Source: CAYSUS01 sp964434165
GTDB taxonomy: Bacteria > Planctomycetota > Planctomycetia > Pirellulales > Thermoguttaceae
Direction: 5' to 3'
Assembly: GCA_964434165.1 (NCBI GenBank)
Contig: CAYSUS010000060.1
Coordinates: 1 to 43,606, forward strand
DNA length: 43,606 nt
Of the stretch, positions 1-7,448 are shown in pieces; the first letter of the stretch is position 1; each line of letters begins with the position of its first letter. The position numbers and the translations under genes are program-made. Below the pieces are notes generated by a model, which saw only the letters and a list, made by a program, of their open reading frames with translations, ran no database searches and was not told the origin of the DNA.

Positions 1-15
1 CCTGACTCCTGACCT

Positions 16-1143
16 ATGCTCGACCGCATTCGCACCATGCTCGTGAAGGAATTCATTCAGGTCCTGCGCGACCCGCGGATGAAGGGCGTGGTGTTCGTCA
101 TGCCGGTGGTGCAGCTCATCGTGATCGGCTACGCGGTGACCACCGACGTGCGCCACGTGCCCACGGCCGTGTACGACCTGGACGACAGCCGCGAGAGCCG
201 GCAGCTCGTGGACCAGTTCCTCTCGACCGAGACCTTCGAACTGGTGGAGTACGTGACCGACGGCCGGCGCGTGCAGGAGCTGCTCGATCACGGCGACGCC
301 CAGGTGGTGCTGCACTTCCAGCACGGCTTCGGCGAGCGTCTCCGCGCGGGCCGCCAGGCGCCGATGCAGATCCTCGTGGACGGCACCGACTCGAACACGG
401 CCGGCATCGTGCTCGGCTACGCCTCGCGCATCGCCAACCAGACCGCGCGCAACGTGCTGATCGACCGGTTCCAGCGATTGCAGGGCAAGGTCGATAAGCC
501 GGGCCGCGTCGATCTCCGCACCCGGGCGTGGTTCAACGAGAACCTCGAGAGCCGCAACTTCTACGTGCCCGGGGCCATCGTGGTGATCGTCTCCGTGGTC
601 ACGCTGCTGTTGACCAGCATGGCCGTGGTGCGGGAGAAGGAGATCGGCACCATGGAGCAGGTGATGGTCACGCCGATCCGGCCCGCGGAGTTCGTGCTGG
701 GCAAGACCGTGCCCTTCGCCATCATCGGCATGATCGACGTGACGATCGTGATGCTCATCGGCATCTTCTGGTTCCAGGTCCCCTTGCGCGGCAGCGTGCC
801 GCTGTTGCTGCTGGCGGCCTCGCTCTACCTGGTGACCATGCTGGGGATGGGCCTGTTGATCTCCACCGTCAGCGGCACGCAGCAGCAGGCGATGATGGGG
901 ACGTTCTTCTTCTTCTTTCCCGCGATGCTGCTCTCGGGGTTCGCCTTCCCGATCGCCAACATGCCCGACGTGATCCAGTGGGCGACGTACCTCAACCCGC
1001 TGCGGTACTTCCTCTACATCCTCCGCAGCGTGTTCCTCAAGGGCGTGGGCCTGGAGGTCCTCTGGCCGCACTACCTGGCCCTGGCCGTGCTGGGGGCGGG
1101 GGTCCTGTTCCTCGTGGCCACGCGGTTCCATAAGACGCTGTAA
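16..1143 (+). CDS. ABC-2 type transporter permease (YbhS/YhhJ-like)
   Basis: Inner-membrane permease subunit of an ABC exporter, 375 residues, the usual size for the ABC2_membrane_3 family (YbhR, YbhS, YhhJ). It opens with the typical cytoplasmic helix (KEFIQVLRDPRMK), then a first membrane segment at about residues 23-42. A soluble extracytoplasmic domain follows (about 45-185), then a block of five hydrophobic segments to the C-terminus with the conserved REKEIGTMEQ motif near residue 207 and LNPLRYF near 330. The start follows an in-frame TGA at 10-12, so the gene begins inside the window. No ATPase is visible; in this family it normally lies just upstream with an HlyD-type adaptor, which would be left of the window. 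The substrate cannot be told; relatives export drugs or lipophilic compounds. Confidence 0.93.
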   Translation: MLDRIRTMLVKEFIQVLRDPRMKGVVFVMPVVQLIVIGYAVTTDVRHVPTAVYDLDDSRESRQLVDQFLSTETFELVEYVTDGRRVQELLDHGDAQVVLHFQHGFGERLRAGRQAPMQILVDGTDSNTAGIVLGYASRIANQTARNVLIDRFQRLQGKVDKPGRVDLRTRAWFNENLESRNFYVPGAIVVIVSVVTLLLTSMAVVREKEIGTMEQVMVTPIRPAEFVLGKTVPFAIIGMIDVTIVMLIGIFWFQVPLRGSVPLLLLAASLYLVTMLGMGLLISTVSGTQQQAMMGTFFFFFPAMLLSGFAFPIANMPDVIQWATYLNPLRYFLYILRSVFLKGVGLEVLWPHYLALAVLGAGVLFLVATRFHKTL

Positions 1144-1223
1144 GGCTCGCCCCACTTCCGGAGTCTCGAAGACTTCCGGAATCCCCTGCCGTAAGGCGCC
1201 CGGCGGAAACCCCACCGTAAGGC
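1140..1223 (+). repeat. Three copies of GTAAGGC after the permease stop
   Basis: The heptamer GTAAGGC occurs at 1140-1146 (overlapping the stop codon), 1191-1197 and 1217-1223. The first and second copies flank the hairpin at 1156-1181. No function is evident. Confidence 0.4.
1156..1181 (+). terminator. Hairpin after the ABC permease
   Basis: Arms TTCCGG-AGTCT and AGACT-(T)-CCGGAA enclose a CGA loop, giving 11 base pairs with one bulged T, 12 bases after the stop. There is no U-tract, so an intrinsic terminator is only inferred. Confidence 0.45.
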
Positions 1224-1565
1224 ACCACGCGCAGAGCGGCGCGAGCATCGGCGGACTCCTGTTCCGTCCATCCTGTCATCCCTCCAGCGTGCCATCGAAC
1301 GCGTCTTCCATCGACCTGGAAACGCGGAAGTCACTTCGGCGTCATTCCTGGGGGATCATGGGAGCCGGCCGGTCGTGAGGACGTCGCGGGCGCCGGGGAT
1401 CGCTTTCCGCCGGCGCCCTTCCCCCGATTCGAGTGTCCTTCGCTGGTGCAAGCTGCGCGCGGGCCCGCCGGGAGCGCACGATTGCAGGGGTCGTGCGGAC
1501 GGCGCGGCTGGCGCGCAATCCGCCACTTCCCCGGGTGGCGGCCCGCGCCAGGAGGCTGGATTTCC

Positions 1566-1595
1566 TTGGCATTTGCGAGAGCGGCCGATTAGCAT
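1566..1595 (+). promoter_or_regulatory. Sigma-70-like promoter of the small secreted protein
   Basis: TTGGCA at 1566-1571, an 18-base spacer, and TAGCAT at 1590-1595, 75 bases before the ATG at 1670. The same -10 hexamer is seen at 12387. Confidence 0.45.
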
Positions 1596-1669
1596 GGAAT
1601 GCATGGGGCGGCCCCGGGGCTGCCTGCGATGGATCGGTCCACATCGCTCCTTCCGAGACGAGGTCGAGT

Positions 1670-1927
1670 ATGAGAGTCCGTTTGCTGTTGGTGGTGCTGT
1701 TCGCCCTCGCGTGGGGTTGGGTCGGCCAGCAGGCCGAGGCGGCCCGATACGCCCGGGCCTCGCGGCACGTTCGCACGTATCACTATGCTCCCCACGACGC
1801 CGCGCGGCACGGCCTTTACACGGGCTATCGGGGTCGGGTCGCCCCGTTCCCCAAGTACCGTCAGATCGACGGCCGGACCCTTTGGGACCTGGGCAAGCAG
1901 AACGGCCAGTGGCCGCGATTCAAATAG
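1670..1927 (+). CDS. Small secreted protein of unknown function
   Basis: Not recognised. The 85-residue product starts MRVRLLLVV and has a clean Sec signal peptide of about 24 residues ending QQAEA before ARY. The mature part is about 60 residues, basic and rich in Tyr, His and Arg, with no cysteine. The frame stays open upstream to 1433, but that extension reads as Arg/Ala-rich noise. The start at 1670 was chosen because the signal peptide begins exactly there and a promoter-like pair lies 75 bases upstream. It is a monocistronic unit, convergent with the porin gene and separated from it by two hairpins. Its mature sequence gives no functional clue. Confidence 0.75.
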   Translation: MRVRLLLVVLFALAWGWVGQQAEAARYARASRHVRTYHYAPHDAARHGLYTGYRGRVAPFPKYRQIDGRTLWDLGKQNGQWPRFK

Positions 1928-1941
1928 GCTCGCCGCCCCAC

Positions 1942-1966
1942 GGGGCCGGATCCAGCCGCCGGCCCC
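1942..1966 (+). terminator. Hairpin after the small secreted gene
   Basis: Perfect 8-base-pair stem, GGGGCCGG at 1942-1949 with CCGGCCCC at 1959-1966, and a 9-base loop, 14 bases after the stop codon. Confidence 0.5.
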
Positions 1967-1989
1967 ACGGCGTCGCGCGCCAGAAGCAT

Positions 1990-2025
1990 CAAGCCGGCCC
2001 GAAGCCTTGACTTGGGGCCGGCTTG
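1990..2025. terminator. Bidirectional hairpin between convergent genes
   Basis: An 11-base-pair perfect stem: CAAGCCGGCCC at 1990-2000 pairs with its complement at 2015-2025, with a 14-base loop. It lies between the convergent stops at 1927 and 2090 and is followed on the plus strand by a T-rich stretch, so it could serve both genes. Confidence 0.6.
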
Positions 2026-2089
2026 CGTTTCTTGGCGTGCGGAGAATCGCGACGTGGCGCGTCGCGCGCCTGGTGGGCGGTGTCGGGCT

Positions 2090-3472
2090 TCAGTACATGA
2101 GCACGAAGTCCGCGCCCAGGGTCATCTGGTCGCGGCTGTTGCCGGCGTCGAAGGGAAGCGGATAGGGCCCGACCGGGTTGGCCGGTCCGTCGTACCAGTC
2201 CCACCGCACTTCGGGCCGGATGATCATGTTCGCCTTGGGCTTCCAGTTCAGGCCCACGGTCAGCTCGGTGAAGTTGCCCTGGTAGCCGGGGGCGCCCAGC
2301 CATCCGCGGGCGACCGGCAGGTTGCCCAGCCCCATGACCCGCGTGCCGTCGTCGTCGCGAAACCACTCGGCGCGGATGCCGGCGGACCAGTTCTCGTTGA
2401 TCGTGTAGAGCAGGTAGTTGGTGATGCCGTACCACTCGGCGTCGGGCTGGCCCGGGGCGTTGTTGAGATGTCCGAGGTCGTTTTCGATGACGTACAGGAA
2501 CCTCTCGGTGAGCTGGGCCTTCAGCACGATGCTGTGGACGTACTGCTCGGTGGCCAGGGCGTCGTCGTTGCGTCCCACGTCGAAGGCGTAGGCCACGGAG
2601 AAGCGGCTGTCGGGGCTGGTCCACATCAGGCCGCTCTGCACGCTGAACTGGCCGTTGTTGTCCTCGAAGCGGTTGAATCCCTGGTGGAAGCCGCACAGCG
2701 CCGTGATCTGCTCGTTGAGCTGGTACTTGCCCATCAGGCCGGTGATGATGATCGGCTGGCTGTAGCAGATGGCGTAGTTGTGCGAGTAGAAGAAGTTGCC
2801 CATCGGCGGCACCATCTCATAGCCGAGGATGCCGACCATGCGGCCCATCTTCACCGAGAGGTCGCCGTAGCCGGCCTCGAGGTAGAACTGCGGCAGGGAC
2901 AGGCCGTAGAGCTGGTCGGGGCCGTTGAGCTGGTCCTCGGCCCCGAAGCCGTGGAACGCGGCCACGCGGAAGTCGGTGCCGTAGAACATGTCGAACCGCC
3001 CGCCGAGGTCGAATCCGTCGCTCGTGTCGATGGGGCGCTCCACGTAGAACCACAGCTCGTTGAGCATCAGGTCGGCGTGGCGGTCGTTGGTGAGTACCGG
3101 TCCGTTGGAGCGGTCGAACGGGTCGCGGTCGCTCATCGTGATGCCGGCCTGGAGCCATCCGCCGGCGTTGATCCCCAGCGTCTGGAGCAGGGCCGGCTGG
3201 GGCAGCTTGAACGGATCGGCGGCCAGCCACCGGGCGAACACGCCCTCGCCGCCGCACGGGCGGCACGGATCGCAGCAGGGCGCGCACGCCTCGTACGGAT
3301 CGCAGACGCCCGGCTCCGGGGCAACCGGCGGCGCTTCGAGCGTTACGTCGGGCGGCGCCGGCTCGGCGTAGTCGGTCGAAACGGGGATGACCCCGTTGGG
3401 TTGGAACAGCGCTTGCGCGTGCGCGGCGGCTCCACCGGCCGCCAGGACAATTGCCATGACCAGGAATCGCAT
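2090..3472 (-). CDS. BBP2-type outer-membrane beta-barrel porin
   Basis: Predicted outer-membrane porin of 460 residues, resembling the putative beta-barrel porin-2 (OmpL-like) family common in planctomycetes. The signal peptide is MRFLVMAIVL to AAAHA, about 19 residues. A Pro-rich linker with a cysteine cluster follows (CDPYEACAPCCDPCRPC, about residues 59-75). The rest shows alternating aromatic and polar residues typical of beta-strands, for example GGRFDMFYGTD, and ends in an aromatic residue (FVLMY), as outer-membrane barrels do. The start was set at 3472 because GGAG lies 7 bases upstream and the signal peptide starts there, although the frame is open to 3691. It stands alone, convergent with the small secreted gene. 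The transported solute is unknown. Confidence 0.85.
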   Translation of the reverse strand: MRFLVMAIVLAAGGAAAHAQALFQPNGVIPVSTDYAEPAPPDVTLEAPPVAPEPGVCDPYEACAPCCDPCRPCGGEGVFARWLAADPFKLPQPALLQTLGINAGGWLQAGITMSDRDPFDRSNGPVLTNDRHADLMLNELWFYVERPIDTSDGFDLGGRFDMFYGTDFRVAAFHGFGAEDQLNGPDQLYGLSLPQFYLEAGYGDLSVKMGRMVGILGYEMVPPMGNFFYSHNYAICYSQPIIITGLMGKYQLNEQITALCGFHQGFNRFEDNNGQFSVQSGLMWTSPDSRFSVAYAFDVGRNDDALATEQYVHSIVLKAQLTERFLYVIENDLGHLNNAPGQPDAEWYGITNYLLYTINENWSAGIRAEWFRDDDGTRVMGLGNLPVARGWLGAPGYQGNFTELTVGLNWKPKANMIIRPEVRWDWYDGPANPVGPYPLPFDAGNSRDQMTLGADFVLMY

Positions 3473-3850
3473 CGTCGTGCTCCGTCGCGGTGAATCGGGG
3501 GGCGTTGATGCCCGGACCAGGGGGAGAAGGCCCTTCCCAGGCAGACTCCGACGCATGCCCTCGACGACTGGGCGGCGCGGGCCAGAGTAACTGATCGCTC
3601 GCAGGCCGGTCCCGCTTGAAGCCTTCTTCGGCCTTCGTCCGGCCACGGACTCCTCAGAAGGCGCCGCGCGCGCAAGGTGCCGATCGCACAAAGATGACGG
3701 GGGCCGGGCTGCAGACGGCCGCGCGGACCGGCGCCTTCACGACCCGCACAAAGCGAATCGGCGACGCCGTCGGCACGACCGCGAGGCCGCAGCGCCATGA
3801 CGCGATTCGGAAAACCGAGACCACGAGCCCGGCCTCCGTGCGCAGCACGG
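3473..3850. other. Intergenic region upstream of the porin, 378 bases
   Basis: This is the leader and promoter region of the porin gene plus the 3' side of the SGNH hydrolase gene. Apart from the hairpin at 3836-3850 and the GGAG site before 3472 I see no clear element; no convincing -35/-10 pair was found for the porin. Confidence 0.5.
3836..3850 (-). terminator. Short hairpin after the SGNH hydrolase gene
   Basis: CCGTG and CACGG pair around a 5-base loop, directly adjoining the stop codon at 3851-3853. The stem is short, so the call is weak. Confidence 0.3.
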
Positions 3851-4723
3851 TCACGGCGCGAAGAAGGCCATCAGGATCTTGGTGAGGATCTGCTCGCCGT
3901 ACTCGTTGGCGTGCACGCGGTCGCGGTAGAAGAGGTGCGGGTGGACGTCGGCCGAGCGGAGGTACTCCGCCCAGGGAGTAGTCATGTCGAGGTAGGCGCA
4001 ACGCTCCTCCGCGGCGAGCTTCCGAAGGGCCGCGCCGTACTCGCCCGTGCCCGAGTGACCCGCCCTGGCCAACGCCTTGGGGTCGCGGGGGTCGGCCGTG
4101 CCGAAGGTGCCCGTGGCCAGAAGGATCTCCACCTGGGGCAGTCCCGCGCGGAGCTGGTGGATCACCTCGCGGATGCTGTCGATGTCGCGCTGGCTGATGC
4201 CGCCGATGAAGACCAGGTCGGGCCGCCGGGGTACGATGTGCTTCTTCACGCGGCCCTCCTCCTTGTAGTGGTGGCAGCCGCCGCCGCCGCGCACGTACAC
4301 GGTGCCGCGGATTTCGGCCTTGGGATAGGCCTCCTGGAGCTTGGCCAGCCAGCCGGACCGCATCGTGTCGTTGACGATGCTGTCGCCCACGGCCAGGAGG
4401 TGAAGCGCGCCGCCCTCGGTAAGAACCCTCCGGGTCTTCTCAAGGTGCTTCCAGTCCGGCTTGGGCGGCGTGAACTTGCCCGGGGGCATCTCGCGCTGGA
4501 TCTTGTCGATCTGCTCCAGCGACCGCTCCGGCGTGCCGAAGATCGCGTAGCCTTCCTCGGGCGACTCGCGGTCGTTCGAGCGCCGGTCGGGCGGGTTCTT
4601 GCTGGGAAGCGCCCCCTTCTCCGGGAACGTCACGGGCGAGTCCTTCATCAGGTCCGCCCGAGCGGTGAGGCAGAACGCCAGCAAGAGGACGGTCAACGTG
4701 GCGACGCGGCAGGCGGCATGCAT
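3851..4723 (-). CDS. Secreted SGNH/GDSL-family hydrolase
   Basis: Predicted exported esterase or deacetylase of the SGNH superfamily, 290 residues. A Sec signal peptide covers about residues 1-23 (ending LTARA). The nucleophile block is AVGDSIVND with Ser115, the oxyanion glycine block is the RGGGG at 145-149, and the catalytic Asp/His block is DRVHANEYG with Asp268 and His271. The third block reads GGIS (174-177) where GxND is usual, so the oxyanion Asn is not obvious. About 90 residues lie between the signal and the catalytic domain. A promoter-like pair lies at 4781-4809. It is divergent from the EF-hand gene. Substrate unknown; acetylated or sulfated glycans would suit the window. Confidence 0.85.
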   Translation of the reverse strand: MHAACRVATLTVLLLAFCLTARADLMKDSPVTFPEKGALPSKNPPDRRSNDRESPEEGYAIFGTPERSLEQIDKIQREMPPGKFTPPKPDWKHLEKTRRVLTEGGALHLLAVGDSIVNDTMRSGWLAKLQEAYPKAEIRGTVYVRGGGGCHHYKEEGRVKKHIVPRRPDLVFIGGISQRDIDSIREVIHQLRAGLPQVEILLATGTFGTADPRDPKALARAGHSGTGEYGAALRKLAAEERCAYLDMTTPWAEYLRSADVHPHLFYRDRVHANEYGEQILTKILMAFFAP

Positions 4724-5055
4724 GGGAGGCCTTTGGGTGGGAGGCGCGGGGAGGGCAGTCGTGACGGGTGAGATGGCCTCAGCCTAGTCGGGCAAGCGGC
4801 CGGGGGCAAGTCGGCCCGGCAACGCGGTCGCATCCCCCCTTCCGCGGACCTGGGGTGGGGCTGGCTCGATTCCACTACCGGGGGACGGACTGATCCTCCG
4901 TCGGGAGCTGGCGTGGCGAAATCCGCGCGGGAGGGAGGAGACTTCTTGCAGCGGGGAGTGTTTAATCCTCGTTGGCGTTTGCGTGGGCGAACGCCTTCTC
5001 GGGGTACGCCGGAGGTCGGCGCTCCCCATCGTAACTGCTGTCGAGGAGACGGAAG
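4724..5055. other. Divergent intergenic region, 332 bases
   Basis: It separates the SGNH hydrolase (minus) from the EF-hand gene (plus). It contains the minus-strand promoter-like pair and, at 4961-4966, a TTTAAT box 90 bases before the EF-hand start that lacks a matching -35. Nothing else was seen. Confidence 0.5.
4781..4809 (-). promoter_or_regulatory. Promoter-like pair for the SGNH hydrolase
   Basis: On the minus strand, TTGCCC (4809-4804), a 17-base spacer, and TAGGCT (4786-4781), 58 bases before the ATG at 4723. Confidence 0.4.
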
Positions 5056-5388
5056 ATGCTGCGACGGTTGTCCACCCTGCTGCTGGTCGGTCTGGCTCTG
5101 GTGATCGGCGCCACTTCGGCGTCCGCGTTCCCGGACAAGAAGAAGGACGGGAAGAAGCCGAAGAAGACGGTTGAGGAGCGCTTCAAGGCGCTCGACAAGG
5201 ACGAGAGCGGCGACCTGACCCTCGAGGAGTTCCTCGCGCCCATCAAGAAGGATGAGGCCAAGGAGAAGGCCAAGGAGGTCTTCAAGAAGAAGGACAAGAA
5301 CGGCGACGAGAAGCTCACGCTCGAGGAGTTCAAGGGCGGCAGGAAGAAGGACGGCAAGAAGAAGGACGGCAAGAAGAAGGACGCCTAG
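5056..5388 (+). CDS. Secreted EF-hand protein with Lys-rich tail
   Basis: Predicted exported calcium-binding protein of 110 residues. The signal peptide ends near residue 24 (GATSASA). Two canonical EF-hand loops follow: DKDESGDLTLEEF at about residues 48-60 and DKNGDEKLTLEEF at about 79-91, each with Asp at positions 1 and 3, Gly at 6 and Glu at 12. Lysine-rich stretches flank them: FPDKKKDGKKPKK after the signal, and a repeated GKKKD tail encoded by three 15-base units at the 3' end. GGAG and GGAAG precede the ATG. Planctomycetes have many such EF-hand secreted proteins. The alternation of strongly basic tails with acidic loops suggests binding to polyanions or matrix, but no partner is visible. 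Confidence 0.88.
   Translation: MLRRLSTLLLVGLALVIGATSASAFPDKKKDGKKPKKTVEERFKALDKDESGDLTLEEFLAPIKKDEAKEKAKEVFKKKDKNGDEKLTLEEFKGGRKKDGKKKDGKKKDA
5338..5382 (+). repeat. Three tandem 15-base units inside the EF-hand gene
   Basis: Units at 5338-5352, 5353-5367 and 5368-5382. The last two are identical and the first differs at one base. They encode GRKKD, GKKKD and GKKKD. This is a slippage-prone coding repeat. Confidence 0.85.
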
Positions 5389-5411
5389 GGCCTTAGGGGC
5401 CCGCCAAACGC

Positions 5412-5427
5412 GCCGGCCCTTGCCGGT
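5412..5427. terminator. Hairpin after the EF-hand gene
   Basis: CCGGC at 5413-5417 and GCCGG at 5422-5426 with a 4-base loop, extended by a G-T pair. A second small hairpin, GGGCC/GGCCC, overlaps the stop codon at 5388-5402. Confidence 0.4.
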
Positions 5428-5738
5428 CGGCTCCGATCGTAAGACCCCGTTGCCGCCTCCTCCCGTTGTGCCGCGGTCACCCCGCCGCGGCGCCGGATGA
5501 GATTCTCGAGGGGTCGAGCGCGCTTGCCGGCGCTCGGCCCCTTTCGTGCGCGCCCTCGCCGGCGCGCACGTGCGGGAGGGCGCGGCTCTTTGGAGACAGG
5601 GACGGCCGCGGGACCGGGGATGCGCGTCGCCCACTTCAGGCCCAGCCGAATGCCCTGGAGCACGGCCCCCGAACAGCGGCGGGGGCCCGCGCTGAACGGC
5701 GCGCTTCTCGCTCGCCGCGGCGTGCTGGGGCGATCGAT

Positions 5739-5770
5739 ACGGGTTGGCGTCGCGCGAGGCTCGAACCCGT
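5739..5770 (-). terminator. Hairpin downstream of the aldo/keto reductase
   Basis: ACGGGTT at 5739-5745 and AACCCGT at 5764-5770 form a perfect 7-base-pair stem with an 18-base loop, about 40 bases after the stop at 5810 on the minus strand. Confidence 0.4.
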
Positions 5771-5809
5771 GAGGCTCGTGCGGTGCATCCCCAGCCGCGC
5801 CGGGCCGGC

Positions 5810-6691
5810 TCACGCCAGCGCCTTGCGGATCAGGTCGAGCGTCTCGTCGATCTGCTCGATCTTGGAGAAGCCGATGGTGAAGGCATCCACCGCGCCGGTG
5901 CCGAACACGAACTTCAGCGACTGAAGACGCTGCTCGGCGCCTTCGAAACCGCTCTCGCCGAAGACCTTCATGCCCAACACGCCGCGGCCCTTGGCGTGCA
6001 TCTTCTTCACCTCGGCGGCCACGTCCTCGACCTTGCCGTCCATCTTGACGCCGAAGGGATTGATCCGCACCAGGTGCACGTCGATCCAGTCGCAGTCGAC
6101 CGAGGCGGCCAGGGGCTCCCAGCCGTGGCAGGAGACGCCCACCGCGCGCACGCGGCCCTTCTCCTTGGCCTCGGAGAGCACGTCCATCACGGGCCGCATG
6201 TCGGTGGGGAAGCTCGCCGTGGTCATACAGTGCATGAGCAGGCAATCGATGTAGCCGCAACGCATCTCGCGGCGGAACCGCTCGATGTCCGCCCTGGCCA
6301 CCTCGGGATGCTTCGCCCGGGTCTTCGTCTGGATGAAGAGCTGCTCGCGCGGCAACTCGGCGATGGCGAACCGGGTGAACAGGTGCGTGGCGTACATATC
6401 CGCGGTGTCGATGTAGCGCACGCCGCGGTCGAAGGCCTCGCGCACCAGCTTGACGAACCCCTGCTGGCCGAGCTCCAGCTGCTCGCGCCCGCCGCGCGTG
6501 CCCGTGCCGATCCCCAGCACGCTGGTCTTCACGCCGCTGCGTCCCAGCGTGACGAGATCCGTTCCGCTGGTCACCTTGGCGGGCTCGGCGGCGGCTTCCT
6601 TCTTCTCCTCGGCCCCGGCGGCGCGTCCCATCCACGCCGCGGCCCCCGCGGCGGCGGCCCCCTTCAAGAATCGACGACGCGAGACGGACAT
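5810..6691 (-). CDS. Tat-exported aldo/keto reductase
   Basis: Predicted NADPH-dependent oxidoreductase of the aldo/keto reductase superfamily, 293 residues. It has a twin-arginine signal (SRRRFLKGA, residues 4-12, then an Ala-rich segment to AAGA). After a short linker the (beta/alpha)8 barrel starts near residue 46. The catalytic tetrad can be followed: Asp95 and Tyr100 in DTADMY, Lys123 in QTKTR and His154 in LLMHCM. Tat export suggests that the protein folds before export, perhaps with its cofactor bound. It has its own promoter-like pair at 6758-6786 and a hairpin after the stop. Planctomycetes carry many such Tat-exported AKR paralogs; the physiological substrate is unknown. Confidence 0.9.
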   Translation of the reverse strand: MSVSRRRFLKGAAAAGAAAWMGRAAGAEEKKEAAAEPAKVTSGTDLVTLGRSGVKTSVLGIGTGTRGGREQLELGQQGFVKLVREAFDRGVRYIDTADMYATHLFTRFAIAELPREQLFIQTKTRAKHPEVARADIERFRREMRCGYIDCLLMHCMTTASFPTDMRPVMDVLSEAKEKGRVRAVGVSCHGWEPLAASVDCDWIDVHLVRINPFGVKMDGKVEDVAAEVKKMHAKGRGVLGMKVFGESGFEGAEQRLQSLKFVFGTGAVDAFTIGFSKIEQIDETLDLIRKALA

Positions 6692-6757
6692 GGCGGCAGT
6701 CCTTATTGCTCGGGTAATGGTCGTTCGCGATTCGGCTTCTCGCCGAGCCGTACCGAT

Positions 6758-6786
6758 ATTAGAGCGAGCCGGCGGCGGCGGGGCAA
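6758..6786 (-). promoter_or_regulatory. Promoter-like pair for the aldo/keto reductase
   Basis: Minus strand: TTGCCC (6786-6781), a 17-base spacer, and TCTAAT (6763-6758), 67 bases before the ATG at 6691. The -10 matches the sigma-70 consensus at five of six positions. Confidence 0.5.
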
Positions 6787-6818
6787 CGGGCTCCCATCCC
6801 GCCCGGTCCTGGCGCGTC

Positions 6819-6844
6819 CGCCGGCATGTTTCGGGTCGCCGGCG
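6819..6844 (-). terminator. Hairpin after the small two-gene operon
   Basis: CGCCGGC at 6819-6825 and GCCGGCG at 6838-6844 pair perfectly around a 12-base loop, 11 bases past the stop codon at 6856. Confidence 0.5.
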
Positions 6845-6855
6845 CGTGGGGAGCG

Positions 6856-7155
6856 TTAGCGCTCGGAGGCCGGAACCTTGGGCGTCTCCGTGGATCTGCC
6901 CGAAACCGAGACGGCAGCCCCGCGCGTCGGTCGTGCCTGCCCCGGCGTACCTTCGGTCCGAGCCAGCAGCTCCGCTCTGTGACGATACAAGATGGCGATC
7001 AGCTCATCGTCTTCGATGGATCCCAGCCCCTTGCCTACATGGGCTTCGCCGAGGAACCCGAGATGCGCCAACAACTGCCCGATCCGGACGTTGGGCGACA
7101 GCGAGCACACCTCCGCCAGCACGGCCAATGCTTCCTTCTGGGCGTCCGAAGTCAT
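6856..7155 (-). CDS. Small protein, second of an overlapping pair
   Basis: A 99-residue protein of unknown function. The first 65 residues look folded and helical: MTSDAQKEALAVLAEV, then SPNVRIGQLLAHLGFL and the acidic-to-helical SIEDDELIAILYRHRAELLAR. The last 30 are a low-complexity Pro/Arg/Thr tail. I recall similar small proteins in planctomycetes and cyanobacteria, with a helical motif around the GQLL and IEDDELI positions, encoded next to a partner like the upstream gene; that is from memory, not a search. Its ATG overlaps the stop of the upstream gene by four bases (ATGA, 7152-7155), so the two are translationally coupled. A paired regulatory or toxin-antitoxin-like role is possible but unproven. 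Confidence 0.75.
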   Translation of the reverse strand: MTSDAQKEALAVLAEVCSLSPNVRIGQLLAHLGFLGEAHVGKGLGSIEDDELIAILYRHRAELLARTEGTPGQARPTRGAAVSVSGRSTETPKVPASER

Positions 7156-7448
7156 GTCAACAGGTCTCCGATCCTCGGCAGCGCGGCACAGGGCCGGGGG
7201 AGTCTGCCAATCACCTCCACCCTGATGAGCGTACCGGGCGCCAGCCTAGCCATGCGTGTCGCCCGGCTTATTTCATTATTCAGCACGAGGGCCCCGTCCG
7301 CCCCCTCGTAAACCCAGGGCAGAGGCATTCCTTCCGCGCAGCGGCCGAAGAGAGATATCTGCCGGGCGCGCTTCTCCGGTTCCGCTCCTTGCGCGCGCGA
7401 CGGCGGGAGCCGCAAGTCGCGGGGATCGACGTGACGGAAGTCAGCCAT
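7152..7448 (-). CDS. Small ParB-like or unknown protein, first of the pair
   Basis: A 98-residue protein starting MADFRHVDPRDLRLPPSR. The pattern of an opening strand, DPRDL, a positively charged segment, LPWVYEGADGALVLNNEISRATRMA and a closing strand (IRVEVIGRLPRP) resembles the compact ParB/Srx-type fold, in which a short strand-rich core surrounds a GxH or equivalent loop. No GxH is present here, so any nuclease or NTPase activity is doubtful. The start at 7448 follows no strong Shine-Dalgarno site, but the stop of the upstream frame (TGA, 7443-7441) overlaps it by eight bases, which suggests translational coupling. It overlaps the next gene by four bases. Family unnamed; function unknown. 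Confidence 0.75.
   Translation of the reverse strand: MADFRHVDPRDLRLPPSRAQGAEPEKRARQISLFGRCAEGMPLPWVYEGADGALVLNNEISRATRMARLAPGTLIRVEVIGRLPRPCAALPRIGDLLT

Larger units (their letters stand above)
1144..1669. other. Intergenic region, 526 bases
   Basis: It holds the GTAAGGC copies and a hairpin at the left end, and a promoter-like pair at 1566-1595 at the right end. Open frames crossing it show no signal peptide, domain or plausible ribosome-binding site, so I see no gene between 1224 and 1565. Confidence 0.6.
5389..5809. other. Convergent intergenic region, 421 bases
   Basis: It lies between the EF-hand stop and the aldo/keto reductase stop. Apart from hairpins at both ends I see no gene or repeat; the open frames read as Arg/Pro-rich noise. 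Confidence 0.55.

Noticed and set aside
5735..5790. T-arm-like GGCTCGAACCC suggesting a tRNA remnant
   Set aside because: No acceptor stem, anticodon arm or D-arm can be built around it; the adjoining palindrome fits a terminator better.
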